A DNA stretch of 24,386 bases from JBQTKD01 sp052389435. Its GTDB lineage: Bacteria > Actinomycetota > Actinomycetes > Sporichthyales > Sporichthyaceae. Location: positions 1-24,386 of the forward strand of contig JBQTIB010000070.1 in the NCBI GenBank assembly GCA_052389435.1, given 5' to 3'. Every line of letters begins with the position of its first letter. The stretch's first letter is position 1. The notes beneath the pieces are model-generated. The model was not told the DNA's origin. It made no database searches and saw only the letters and a list, made by a program, of their open reading frames with translations. A program made the position numbers and the translations under genes. Below are positions 1 to 6,303 of this stretch, piece after piece.

Positions 1-149
1 TCCATCATCGCCGGCAACGGCCCGCAGGTCAGCAGTGGTGAGAGTCAACGTGATCAAGCCCGATCTCGCCCCGTGCAAGGGAAGAAGAACTACCCGAGGT
101 GTCTCACATCAGCCTGACGCACAGGGCAGCGACTCTCGAAGCGCTAGGT
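1..149. other. Upstream flank, no assignable gene
   Basis: No gene can be supported here. One forward frame is open from the window edge to a TGA at 115-117 and a second to a TAG at 163-165, so the 3' end of an upstream gene could be present. Neither translation resembles a family I know, and both run into the regulator's operator region. The stretch probably holds the promoter of the TetR-type gene at 185, but I see no convincing -35/-10 pair. Confidence 0.3.
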
Positions 150-161
150 TATGTGAACATA
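150..161. promoter_or_regulatory. Predicted TetR operator 1 (TATGTGNNCATA)
   Basis: The dyad TATGTGAACATA has perfect 5-bp half-sites (TATGT/ACATA) around a 2-bp centre and is followed by a further CATA at 162-165. It ends 23 bp before the regulator's ATG. The same TATGTGNNCATA pattern recurs at 778-789 in the promoter of the catabolic genes. AT-rich dyads stand out in this GC-rich window. Position and recurrence suggest the binding site of the adjacent TetR-family protein, giving autoregulation; that is inference. Confidence 0.6.
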
Positions 162-184
162 CATAGCCAGGACGCGGAGGGCTC

Positions 185-745
185 ATGGCCAAAGGCGTCC
201 GAGAACGGATGGTCGGTAGCGGCGCGGAGCTGTTTGCCGAGCGCGGCCTGAACGTCACGATGCTCGAGGTCGTCGAGCACGCGGAGGCCCCCCGCGGATC
301 GATCTACCACCACTTTCCGGCCGGCAAGCCGGAACTCGCGGTCGCGGTGGCACAGCAGACGGCCGTCGAGATCGAGGCCATGGTGGCCCACTTCGCCACC
401 AAGATCGCCGAGCCCGAGCCGTTCCTGCACCGGCTCGTCGACCACCACTGTCGTCGCCTGACCACCAGCGACTACAAGGCGGGCTGCCCGCTGATGGGAA
501 TGGTCGCCGCAGGCGAGCACGTGCCGGAGATCGACGTCGCCGTCGAGGAAAGCTTCACCGCCTGGGTGCGCACGATCGCCGACGCCCTGACCGCCAAGCA
601 GGTTGCCCCAGCGGCCGCGCAGACCCTCGCCGGCGCCCTGGTCGTCGGCGTCGAGGGCGCCATCGCCGTGGCTCGGGCTCAGCGCAGCCCGGCTCCGTTC
701 GAGGCACTCAAGGGAATGCTCGGCATTCTGCTCGCCGCCTCTTGA
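185..745 (+). CDS. TetR-family transcriptional regulator (LmrA/YxaF-like)
   Basis: A 186-residue one-component regulator. The N-terminal ~55 residues form the TetR helix-turn-helix domain, with the family pattern around residues 15-45 (LFAERGLNVTML, then RGSIYHHFPAGKPEL). The C-terminal ligand-binding part contains YKAGCPLMG and resembles the LmrA/YxaF-type C-terminal domain. The ATG at 185 follows GGAGG at 176-180 with a 4-base gap. The gene reads toward the catabolic operon that starts at 829, and both have the TATGTGNNCATA dyad in their upstream regions. I infer a repressor released by a substrate, CoA ester or intermediate of the downstream pathway. The effector cannot be read from the sequence. 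Confidence 0.9.
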   Translation: MAKGVRERMVGSGAELFAERGLNVTMLEVVEHAEAPRGSIYHHFPAGKPELAVAVAQQTAVEIEAMVAHFATKIAEPEPFLHRLVDHHCRRLTTSDYKAGCPLMGMVAAGEHVPEIDVAVEESFTAWVRTIADALTAKQVAPAAAQTLAGALVVGVEGAIAVARAQRSPAPFEALKGMLGILLAAS

Positions 746-764
746 GGCCCGCGGCTTTACGCGG

Positions 765-793
765 TTGACACATTATGTATGTGTGCATATAGA
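765..793 (+). promoter_or_regulatory. Sigma-70-type promoter of the catabolic operon
   Basis: A perfect -35 hexamer TTGACA (765-770) is separated by 17 bp from a -10-like TATAGA (788-793). Transcription would start near 800, leaving a leader of about 28 nt with GAGGTG (819-824) ahead of the ATG at 829. The spacer and the first bases of the -10 element are occupied by the second TATGTGNNCATA dyad, a geometry expected for steric repression. Confidence 0.7.
778..789. promoter_or_regulatory. Predicted TetR operator 2 (TATGTGNNCATA)
   Basis: TATGTGTGCATA lies between the -35 and -10 elements of the operon promoter and overlaps the start of the -10 hexamer. It shares 10 of 12 positions with the dyad at 150-161. 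An additional TATG directly upstream (774-777) mirrors the extra CATA that follows the first site, so in opposite orientation the two 16-bp blocks agree at 13 of 16 positions. It is inferred to be the site where the regulator at 185-745 blocks transcription. Confidence 0.62.
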
Positions 794-828
794 GTCAAGG
801 TCAGTCGTCCAGCCAACGAGGTGCTGAC

Positions 829-1641
829 ATGAGCGTCGTGATCACGGTCGCCACGACCGGCCCGATCGCCACCAAAGCCGACAACCCCACGCTGCCCACG
901 CAGCCCGAGGAAATCGCCGCGGCGGTGCACGACGCCTACGAACTCGGGGCGTCGGTGGCCCACCTCCACATCCGCGACGAACAGGACCGCCCAACTGCGG
1001 ACCTCTCGATCACTCAGCGCACCATGGACCTGATCGCCGAGCGCTGCCCGATCCTGATCCAGCTGTCCACCGGCGTCGGCCTCTCGGTTCCCTTCGAGGA
1101 GCGTGCCAAGCTCGTCGAGCTGCGCCCGAAGATGGCCACCCTCAACCCGTGCACGATGAGCTTCGGCAACGGGATCTTCGTCAACGCTCCCGAGGACGTT
1201 CGCCGCCTCGCCGCCCGCATGCAGGAACTCGGTGTCAAGCCCGAGCTTGAGGTCTACGACACCGGCCACGTCGATGCGGCCCTTCGACTGCGAGACGCGG
1301 GCCTGCTGGACGGGCCGCTGCAGTTCAGCGTCGTGCTCGGCGTCGTCGGCGGTGCGGCGGCCACGCCGCAGAACCTGGTCGAGCTCCAACGCCGACTGCC
1401 CGAGGACTGCATCTGGCAGATCATTGCGATCGGCCGAAACAACCTTCAGCTCACGGCGATGGGCCTGGCGATGGGCGGCAACGCCCGCGCCGGCATGGAG
1501 GACACCCTCTACCTCGGCAAGGGCCGTCCGGCCGAGGGCAACCACGAACTAGTCGCCCGCGCCGTCAGGCTCGCCCGAGATCTAGACCTCGACATCGCGA
1601 CCGTCGACGACGCGACCAAACAGCTCTGCCTGACCAGCTGA
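829..1641 (+). CDS. BKACE-family (DUF849) beta-keto acid cleavage enzyme
   Basis: A 270-residue TIM-barrel protein of the DUF849/BKACE family. The founding member, 3-keto-5-aminohexanoate cleavage enzyme (Kce), condenses a beta-keto acid with acetyl-CoA to give acetoacetate and a new acyl-CoA. Visible hallmarks are HLHIRD with the metal-binding His45 and His47, NPCTMSFGN (106-114), PELEVYDTGH (138-147), and the late motif GGNARAGMED (216-225), in which Arg220, Glu224 and Asp225 match the catalytic/metal site. The His usually seen in GGHVR is Asn218 here, so the substrate may differ from that of Kce. It is the first gene of the regulated set and is followed after 56 nt by a crotonase. The family is secure; the natural keto acid is unknown. 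Confidence 0.88.
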   Translation: MSVVITVATTGPIATKADNPTLPTQPEEIAAAVHDAYELGASVAHLHIRDEQDRPTADLSITQRTMDLIAERCPILIQLSTGVGLSVPFEERAKLVELRPKMATLNPCTMSFGNGIFVNAPEDVRRLAARMQELGVKPELEVYDTGHVDAALRLRDAGLLDGPLQFSVVLGVVGGAAATPQNLVELQRRLPEDCIWQIIAIGRNNLQLTAMGLAMGGNARAGMEDTLYLGKGRPAEGNHELVARAVRLARDLDLDIATVDDATKQLCLTS

Positions 1642-1697
1642 ACCGCGCACCCAGCCAGCTGCTCTCTGATCCGCCGTCAGACCGGAGGTTCCACAAG

Positions 1698-2486
1698 GTG
1701 TCCGAGACCGTTGCAACGCAACTGCTCGACGTGACGATGGACGGGCAGGTCGCCGTCATCTCCATGAAATCGCCTCCCTACAACCTGCTCGACGAGCCGA
1801 TGTGCGCCCAACTGCTCACCGCCCTGGCGGAGACCGAGCAGCTTGGGGCGCGGGCGATCGTCCTGCGCAGCGGGATGCGGCACTTCTCCGCCGGGGCCGA
1901 CCTCGACACGATGCTGCCGGCGGCCTCCGCCGCGGGCGTCCTGGACTGGGGCCTGGTCGAGCTGCTCGACGCCTTCCGCAGCCACCCACTGCCGATCGTC
2001 GCGGCGGTCCACGGCGTGTGCGTCGGCGGCGGCTTCGAACTCGCTTTGGCCTCGGACCTGATTGTGGCCACCGAATCGGCGAAGATCGGCTGCGTCGAGG
2101 TGACCGTCGGCCTGCATCCGCTGATGGGCGCGATCCAGCGCATCACGCAGCGCGCCGGGGCCGCCCGGGCCGCAGAGATGGCGATGCTCGGCCGGCGCTA
2201 CGACGCCGCGACTCTCGAGCGCTGGAACATCGTCAACCGCGTCGTTCCGGATGCCGATCTAGAGACCGCCGCCAACGTCTTGGCCCAGGAACTCGCGCAC
2301 GGCCCGACGATCGCCCACACCGCGACCAAACGACTGATCGCGATCGCCGCCAGCCAGGGCGTCGAGACGGCCGACCACACGATGGCCGACCTGCAGAAGG
2401 CCATCTACCTGTCCGCGGACTTCCGCGCCGGAGTCGAGTCCTACAACGCCAAGGGCGTCGGCATGGCGCGCTTCGAAGGGCGCTGA
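1698..2486 (+). CDS. Enoyl-CoA hydratase/isomerase (crotonase) family protein
   Basis: A 262-residue crotonase-fold protein starting at GTG 1698 behind GGAGG (1684-1688). The oxyanion-hole segments are HFSAGADL (62-69) and GVCVGGGFELALASD (106-120). Glu114 and Glu134 lie 20 residues apart, the spacing of the catalytic Glu144/Glu164 pair of mammalian enoyl-CoA hydratase, so hydratase chemistry is plausible rather than only isomerase or hydrolase activity. Cytosolic and CoA-ester dependent. It lies between the keto-acid cleavage enzyme and the CoA-transferase, and its stop codon is 5 nt before the next start. It probably hydrates or isomerises an unsaturated acyl-CoA in the same pathway; the substrate is not assignable. 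Confidence 0.9.
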   Translation: MSETVATQLLDVTMDGQVAVISMKSPPYNLLDEPMCAQLLTALAETEQLGARAIVLRSGMRHFSAGADLDTMLPAASAAGVLDWGLVELLDAFRSHPLPIVAAVHGVCVGGGFELALASDLIVATESAKIGCVEVTVGLHPLMGAIQRITQRAGAARAAEMAMLGRRYDAATLERWNIVNRVVPDADLETAANVLAQELAHGPTIAHTATKRLIAIAASQGVETADHTMADLQKAIYLSADFRAGVESYNAKGVGMARFEGR

Positions 2487-2491
2487 GGTTT

Positions 2492-3718
2492 GTGACCCTT
2501 CCCCTTGCCGGCCTGCGGGTCGTCGACTTCTCCCGAGTACTGGCCGGCCCGCACTGCGCGAAGACCCTGCTCGACCTCGGGGCCGACGTGGTCAAGATCG
2601 AGCCACCGCCCGGAGACCTTTCGCGCAAGTCCTTCCCGAACAACGGGGAGATGTCCGGGTACTACGCCCAGCACAACGCGGGCAAGCGCAACCTGTCGAT
2701 CGACCTGCGGGTGCCCGGTGCGCGCGAGGTCGTGCTGGCACTGTGCGAGCGTGCCGACGTCATCGTGGAGAACTTCCGACCGGGCGCGCTGGCGGCCTTC
2801 CAACTCGGCTACGAAGACATTCGGGCGGTCAATCCGAGCGTGGTGTACGTGTCGATCTCCGGGTACGGCCAGCACGGCCGCTGGAGCTCGCGGATGGCGT
2901 ATGCGCCCACCGTGCAGGCCGAGTCGGGTCTGACCAAGATCACCAACGACCAGTTCGATCGCGAGGGCGCACGCCTGCGGAGTGACTCCCTGTCACATGC
3001 CGATGTCTACACGGGTCTACACGCCGCGATCGCCGTGCTCGCCGCCCTGCAGCATCGTGCGGAAACCGGCGAGGGGCAGTACATCGACGTGGCGATGGCG
3101 GCGGTGATGGTGTCGATCAACGAGCGCACCCACGTCGAGCTCGCCGACGACGAACTCGGCGCCGAGGTGCCGATCCTCGGTGCCACCGACGGCCCGTTCT
3201 TCCGCGGCCCGGACGGGGAGATCTTCGCCAGCCCGATGAGCCTGGTCGGCTCTATGTCGTTCCCGTTCTACCTGGCCGCGATGCGCCGCGCCGATCTGGC
3301 CGACGATCCGCGCTTCGTCACTCCCGAAGCGCGGCTGGCCCATCTCGACGAACTCCACGCGATCGTCCAGGACTGGATCTCCACCTTCTCCGACATGGCC
3401 TCGCTCGACGCCCAGTTCGACGAGGCCAAGATCGCGACAGGGCAGGTGCGCTCGCTGCGCGAACTGGCCGAGAGCGAATGGGCCGACGAGTGGGGCGCCG
3501 TGCGCACCGCGTCGGATCGGGCAGGCGGGGAGTACCGCCTGCCCGGCCGTCCCTGGCACTTCGGTGCCGCCAAGGATCTACCGCCCGACCCGATCGCCCT
3601 GCCCGCCCTTCAGGGCGAGCACAACCGGGCGGTACTGCGCGAGCTCGGCCTCGACGACGCCGCCATCGACGCACTGCAGCACTCCGGCGCCCTGGTCGAA
3701 CCGGGCCGCTCCGTCTAA
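2492..3718 (+). CDS. CaiB/BaiF class III CoA-transferase
   Basis: A 408-residue family III CoA-transferase, which moves CoA between a carboxylic acid and an acyl-CoA through aspartyl intermediates. The N terminus LAGLRVVDFSRVLAGPHCA and the nearby LGADVVKIEPPPGD are diagnostic. ENFRPG (93-98) and SISGYGQHG (121-129) follow, and the nucleophile is likely Asp171 in SHADVYTGLHAAI. I choose GTG 2492 as start because the family begins right there and it lies 5 nt after the upstream stop; the open frame extends further upstream only as a shadow of the crotonase gene. It probably activates the pathway's acid substrate, or recycles CoA from a product, without ATP. Usual length is about 400, so it is intact. 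Confidence 0.9.
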   Translation: MTLPLAGLRVVDFSRVLAGPHCAKTLLDLGADVVKIEPPPGDLSRKSFPNNGEMSGYYAQHNAGKRNLSIDLRVPGAREVVLALCERADVIVENFRPGALAAFQLGYEDIRAVNPSVVYVSISGYGQHGRWSSRMAYAPTVQAESGLTKITNDQFDREGARLRSDSLSHADVYTGLHAAIAVLAALQHRAETGEGQYIDVAMAAVMVSINERTHVELADDELGAEVPILGATDGPFFRGPDGEIFASPMSLVGSMSFPFYLAAMRRADLADDPRFVTPEARLAHLDELHAIVQDWISTFSDMASLDAQFDEAKIATGQVRSLRELAESEWADEWGAVRTASDRAGGEYRLPGRPWHFGAAKDLPPDPIALPALQGEHNRAVLRELGLDDAAIDALQHSGALVEPGRSV

Positions 3719-3766
3719 CCGCAGTCCCTTCAGTCCTCGAAAGCACCACCGACAAAGGAGTCCCCT

Positions 3767-4252
3767 ATGCCCCTGTGGAAGATTTATCACCCGGCCGGCG
3801 CGTACACCACGGAAGACAAGAAGGGCTTCTCCAGCGCCGTCACCAGCATGTACGCGAAGGTTCCGATCCCCGAGTTCTACGTCGTGTGCATCTTCGAAGA
3901 CATGCCCGAGAACACCGTCTACGTCGGCGGCGAGGTCGACAACAACTTCGTGCGCATCAAGGTCGACCAGATCGCCCGCACCATGGCCGGCGGCATCGTC
4001 CGCGACTGGTGGGTCCACACCCTGGACAACCTCTACGCCCCGTGGGTCCGCGACCGCGGCTACAACTGGGAGCTGTCGATCGACGAAACCCCGTTCGACC
4101 TGTGGACGCTGCAGGGGATCATCCCGCCGCCGTTCGAGTCCGCCGGCGAGCAGCGTTGGATCGCGGAGAACAAGGCCTCCGAACTCGCCGAGGCCGAGAA
4201 GCTCCCGCCGCACGCAAAGATGTTCAACCGCGGCGTCTACACCGAGGCATAG
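3767..4252 (+). CDS. Tautomerase_3-type (cis-CaaD-like) tautomerase
   Basis: A 161-residue member of the tautomerase superfamily of the larger, fused-subunit kind (Pfam Tautomerase_3, related to cis-3-chloroacrylic acid dehalogenase). The second codon is proline, and PLWKIYHPAGAYT is the typical start; after Met removal Pro1 is the catalytic base or acid. YVGGEVDNNFVRIKVDQIAR and ELSIDETPFDLWTLQG are characteristic. By simple counting Arg70 of cis-CaaD is retained, but positions 28 and 73 are Met and Ala rather than His and Arg, so dehalogenation is doubtful and keto-enol isomerisation more likely. The start is supported by AAGGAG (3755-3760). It lies 48 nt after the CoA-transferase and just before a terminator, so it is the last gene of the operon. 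Confidence 0.82.
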   Translation: MPLWKIYHPAGAYTTEDKKGFSSAVTSMYAKVPIPEFYVVCIFEDMPENTVYVGGEVDNNFVRIKVDQIARTMAGGIVRDWWVHTLDNLYAPWVRDRGYNWELSIDETPFDLWTLQGIIPPPFESAGEQRWIAENKASELAEAEKLPPHAKMFNRGVYTEA

Positions 4253-4268
4253 CTCCTCCTCCGAGTCC

Positions 4269-4317
4269 GGACCCCGGGCCGCCCTACCTACGGGCGACCC
4301 GGGGTCCTGGCGTTTTT
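4269..4317 (+). terminator. Rho-independent terminator closing the catabolic operon
   Basis: A 16-bp stem (GGACCCCGGGCCGCCC at 4269-4284 against 4292-4307, a single C-A mismatch) with a 7-nt loop, followed after a few bases by TTTTT at 4313-4317. It starts 16 nt after the tautomerase stop and sets the 3' boundary of the transcription unit that begins near 800. Confidence 0.9.
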
Positions 4318-4365
4318 GTCGGACCCGATCGGCAGACTCCCCGCAACCGAGTGGGAGGGGCGAGA

Positions 4366-4962
4366 ATGGGGTCCATGACCGAGCAGGCAGCCAACGCCGG
4401 CCTCGGGCTTGCCCCCGGTAGCCGCCCCTTGACGGTGGCGGACCTGGAGACGATGCCCGATGACGGCCGACGCTACGAACTCATCGACGGAATCCTGCTG
4501 GTGAGCCCCGCCCCGCAGTGGCGTCACCAGGCGATGCTGGCAGGCCTGTTCAGGGTCCTCGATCCCCTGTGCCCACCCGATCTGCGGATTGTGATGGCGC
4601 CCTTCGCCGTGCGTACGAGCGAGAGCAACGAAGTCCAGCCCGACCTGATCGTCGCCCGCTTCGCCGACCTCACACCCGCCGCACTGCCCGTGGCGCCCGT
4701 GCTGGCCGTAGAGGTGCTCTCGCCGAGCACTCAGCTCTACGACCGCAACCTCAAGCTCGCGCACTACGCCCGGATCGGCGTCGCGTCGTACTGGCTGCTC
4801 GACCCGGCCGACGAGGGTTCGATCGCCGTCCATTCCCTCGAGGACGGCACCCTCCGCGAGGTGGCCACCGCCTCCGGCGAGCAGCCGTTGACCCTGCGAG
4901 TCCCGTTCGACGTGACGTTGGTAGCCGCGCGCTTGCTCGACGACCTTCGCCCCCGCCCCTAG
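4366..4962 (+). CDS. Uma2-family (DUF820) PD-(D/E)XK nuclease-fold protein
   Basis: A 198-residue Uma2/DUF820 protein. This family has a restriction-endonuclease-like fold and is often present in many copies; its biological role is unsettled. Visible motifs are PDDGRRYELIDGILL near residue 30, VQPDLIVAR (the PD element) and AVEVLSPSTQLYDRN, followed by KLAHYARIGVASYWLLDP. The acidic and lysine residues of the nuclease core are therefore present. ATG 4366 follows GGGAGGGG (4353-4360); ATG 4375 is the alternative. It is monocistronic, lies behind the terminator of the preceding operon, and converges on rpiB with only 10 nt between the two stops. Confidence 0.87.
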   Translation: MGSMTEQAANAGLGLAPGSRPLTVADLETMPDDGRRYELIDGILLVSPAPQWRHQAMLAGLFRVLDPLCPPDLRIVMAPFAVRTSESNEVQPDLIVARFADLTPAALPVAPVLAVEVLSPSTQLYDRNLKLAHYARIGVASYWLLDPADEGSIAVHSLEDGTLREVATASGEQPLTLRVPFDVTLVAARLLDDLRPRP

Positions 4963-4972
4963 ACGCCGGGCG

Positions 4973-5482
4973 TCAGCTCGGGTCGGGGAGCTCCGGGTGC
5001 GCGCCTTCGGTGTGGCCCTCGGGCAGCGGCGGGAGTTCGTGGGCCTTCTCGTAGTCGGCGAGCATGCCGATGCGCTTCACGTGCCGACCGCCCTCGAACG
5101 GGGTGTCGAGGAAGGCCTCGACGAAGGCGATGGCCTCCGCCGCGGTGTGCTGGCGGGCGCCGAGGCTGATGACGTTCGCGTCGTTGTGCTGACGGGCGAG
5201 CTTGGCGATCTCCTCCGACCACACCAGCGCCGCACGGACGCCGGGGACCTTGTTCGCCGCGATGGCCTCGCCGTTGCCGGAGCCGCCGAGCACGATGCCG
5301 AGGCTGTCCGGGTCCGCCGCGGTACGGGCGGCGGCACGGAGCACGAACGGCGGGTAGTCGTCGACGGCGTCGTACCAGTGCGGCCCGCAGTCGACGGGCT
5401 CTTCGCCCCGCTCCTCCAACCAGGTCAGGAGCTGGTCCTTGAGCTCGAAGCCGGCGTGGTCGGATCCCAGGTAGACGCGCAC
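4973..5482 (-). CDS. rpiB: Ribose-5-phosphate isomerase B
   Basis: A 169-residue RpiB that interconverts ribulose 5-phosphate and ribose 5-phosphate in the non-oxidative pentose phosphate pathway; cytosolic. YLGSDHAGFELK at the N terminus and LGGSGNGEAIAANKVPGVRA (62-81) are family signatures. The catalytic Cys of enteric RpiB is replaced by Glu72 in GSGNGE, as in the M. tuberculosis enzyme, where this Glu acts as base. HNDANVISLGAR and the C-terminal LADYEKAHE also match actinobacterial homologues. Start GTG 5482 has no visible Shine-Dalgarno sequence and lies 11 nt after the toxin gene's stop, suggesting translational coupling. The short Pro/His-rich tail is dispensable-looking. Confidence 0.95.
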   Translation of the reverse strand: MRVYLGSDHAGFELKDQLLTWLEERGEEPVDCGPHWYDAVDDYPPFVLRAAARTAADPDSLGIVLGGSGNGEAIAANKVPGVRAALVWSEEIAKLARQHNDANVISLGARQHTAAEAIAFVEAFLDTPFEGGRHVKRIGMLADYEKAHELPPLPEGHTEGAHPELPDPS

Positions 5483-5493
5483 GGGCGGTGAGT

Positions 5494-5913
5494 CTACGGG
5501 CGCCGAGCCACCACCCGGGTGCCGGGAATGGCGGTGGCCAGGGCGGCCATGTCGTCGGGGTCGGCGGTGATCACCACGGCCGCCTCGAAACCCGCGCACG
5601 CGGCGACGACGTGGGCGTCCGCGATGTCTTCGCTGCCCCGGCCGGTCTCGTGCAGGATCGCCCCGACGAGCTTGGCGAACCGCTCGTCGGTGGGCACCAC
5701 CAGGATCCGCCGACCGCCGCGACTACGGGCGAGGGCCGCCTCCACCCGACGCGTGCGGGCGAGACCGCGGCAGACCTCGGCGAGGGTGACCGCGGCACAG
5801 TAGACGTCCTCGCCTCGCTCGGAGGCTTGACGCAGCACCTCCCGGAGGAACGCTCCGGCGGGAGTGTCGAGAACGTCGAACGCCGCGGCGTCGAGCACGA
5901 CGCCCTGGCTCAC
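5494..5913 (-). CDS. PIN-domain toxin (VapC-like)
   Basis: A 139-residue PIN-domain protein, probably a VapC-type Mg-dependent ribonuclease toxin. The four acidic residues expected in the active site can be placed: Asp8 (VVLDAAAF), Glu46 (TLAEVCRG), Asp99 (IADAHVVAA) and Asp118 (ITADPDD). GTG 5913 overlaps the antitoxin's TGA in a GTGA junction, the usual arrangement for a co-translated pair. Length fits the VapC family (about 130). rpiB begins 11 nt downstream on the same strand and may be read from the same message. The RNA target cannot be inferred. Confidence 0.88.
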   Translation of the reverse strand: MSQGVVLDAAAFDVLDTPAGAFLREVLRQASERGEDVYCAAVTLAEVCRGLARTRRVEAALARSRGGRRILVVPTDERFAKLVGAILHETGRGSEDIADAHVVAACAGFEAAVVITADPDDMAALATAIPGTRVVARRP

Positions 5914-6185
5914 GCGACGCCGGTGCGCCGGTCGGTCTCCGGGTCCGCCGGCCCGAACGCCTCGTCCAGAAAGGCCTTGACCTCGGCCTGCTGCTCCGGT
6001 GAGGCCTTGCCGTGCAACTCGTCGAGTTCGTCCATCCACTCGATCAGCGCGGCGCGATGGGCCGCCGATTCCACCGCCTCGCGAAGCGCCCTGTTGGCGA
6101 CCGCGGACATGCTGCGCCCCTCCATGGACTCCAGCGCCTCGACGATGTCCTCGTCGAGATTCAACGTCACGCGACGCTTCTTCAT
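5910..6185 (-). CDS. Ribbon-helix-helix antitoxin (VapB-like)
   Basis: A 91-residue antitoxin partner of the PIN toxin. The N terminus KKRRVTLNLDEDIVEAL followed by GRSMSAVANRALREAVE is a ribbon-helix-helix DNA-binding domain; the acidic, helical C terminus (WMDELDELHGKASPEQQAEV, then FLDEAFG) is the likely toxin-wrapping part. I choose ATG 6185 because the fold begins there and TATGAT lies 6 nt upstream; the open frame upstream translates to non-protein-like sequence. Such antitoxins usually autorepress together with the toxin. The gene is divergent from pepN, with 118 nt between starts. Confidence 0.88.
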   Translation of the reverse strand: MKKRRVTLNLDEDIVEALESMEGRSMSAVANRALREAVESAAHRAALIEWMDELDELHGKASPEQQAEVKAFLDEAFGPADPETDRRTGVA

Positions 6186-6191
6186 ACAGAC

Positions 6192-6197
6192 ATCATA
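6192..6197 (-). promoter_or_regulatory. -10 element of a leaderless antitoxin promoter
   Basis: On the minus strand TATGAT is followed by exactly 6 nt and then the antitoxin ATG, with no Shine-Dalgarno sequence between them. A transcript starting at the usual distance would begin on the start codon. Leaderless mRNAs with a TANNNT box are common in actinobacteria. No clear -35 is seen. Confidence 0.55.
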
Positions 6198-6303
6198 ACT
6201 CCGGTTCGCCCGCGCCGTCCCGACCGAGCATCGGCCGTTTCCCGCGGGCCCTACGTGGCACGATGACCACATCAGGTCAGACATGAGAAACGGGGGGCGC
6301 AGC

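Noticed and set aside
1802..2491. N-terminal extension of the CoA-transferase reading frame
   Set aside because: This part overlaps the crotonase gene and translates to Arg/Gly-rich shadow sequence; family homology begins right after GTG 2492.
3478..4365. N-terminal extension of the Uma2 reading frame
   Set aside because: It overlaps the CoA-transferase and tautomerase genes in another frame and crosses a strong terminator; the Uma2 domain and a good ribosome-binding site begin at 4366.
4962..4974. GACGCCGGGCGTC palindrome between the Uma2 and rpiB stops as a bidirectional terminator
   Set aside because: The arms leave a loop of only one base and there is no T-tract, so a functional hairpin is unlikely.
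4366..6185. Defence island built from Uma2, the PIN toxin-antitoxin and the HNH protein
   Set aside because: The genes are separated, on different strands, interspersed with housekeeping genes, and no methylase, helicase or known defence core is present.
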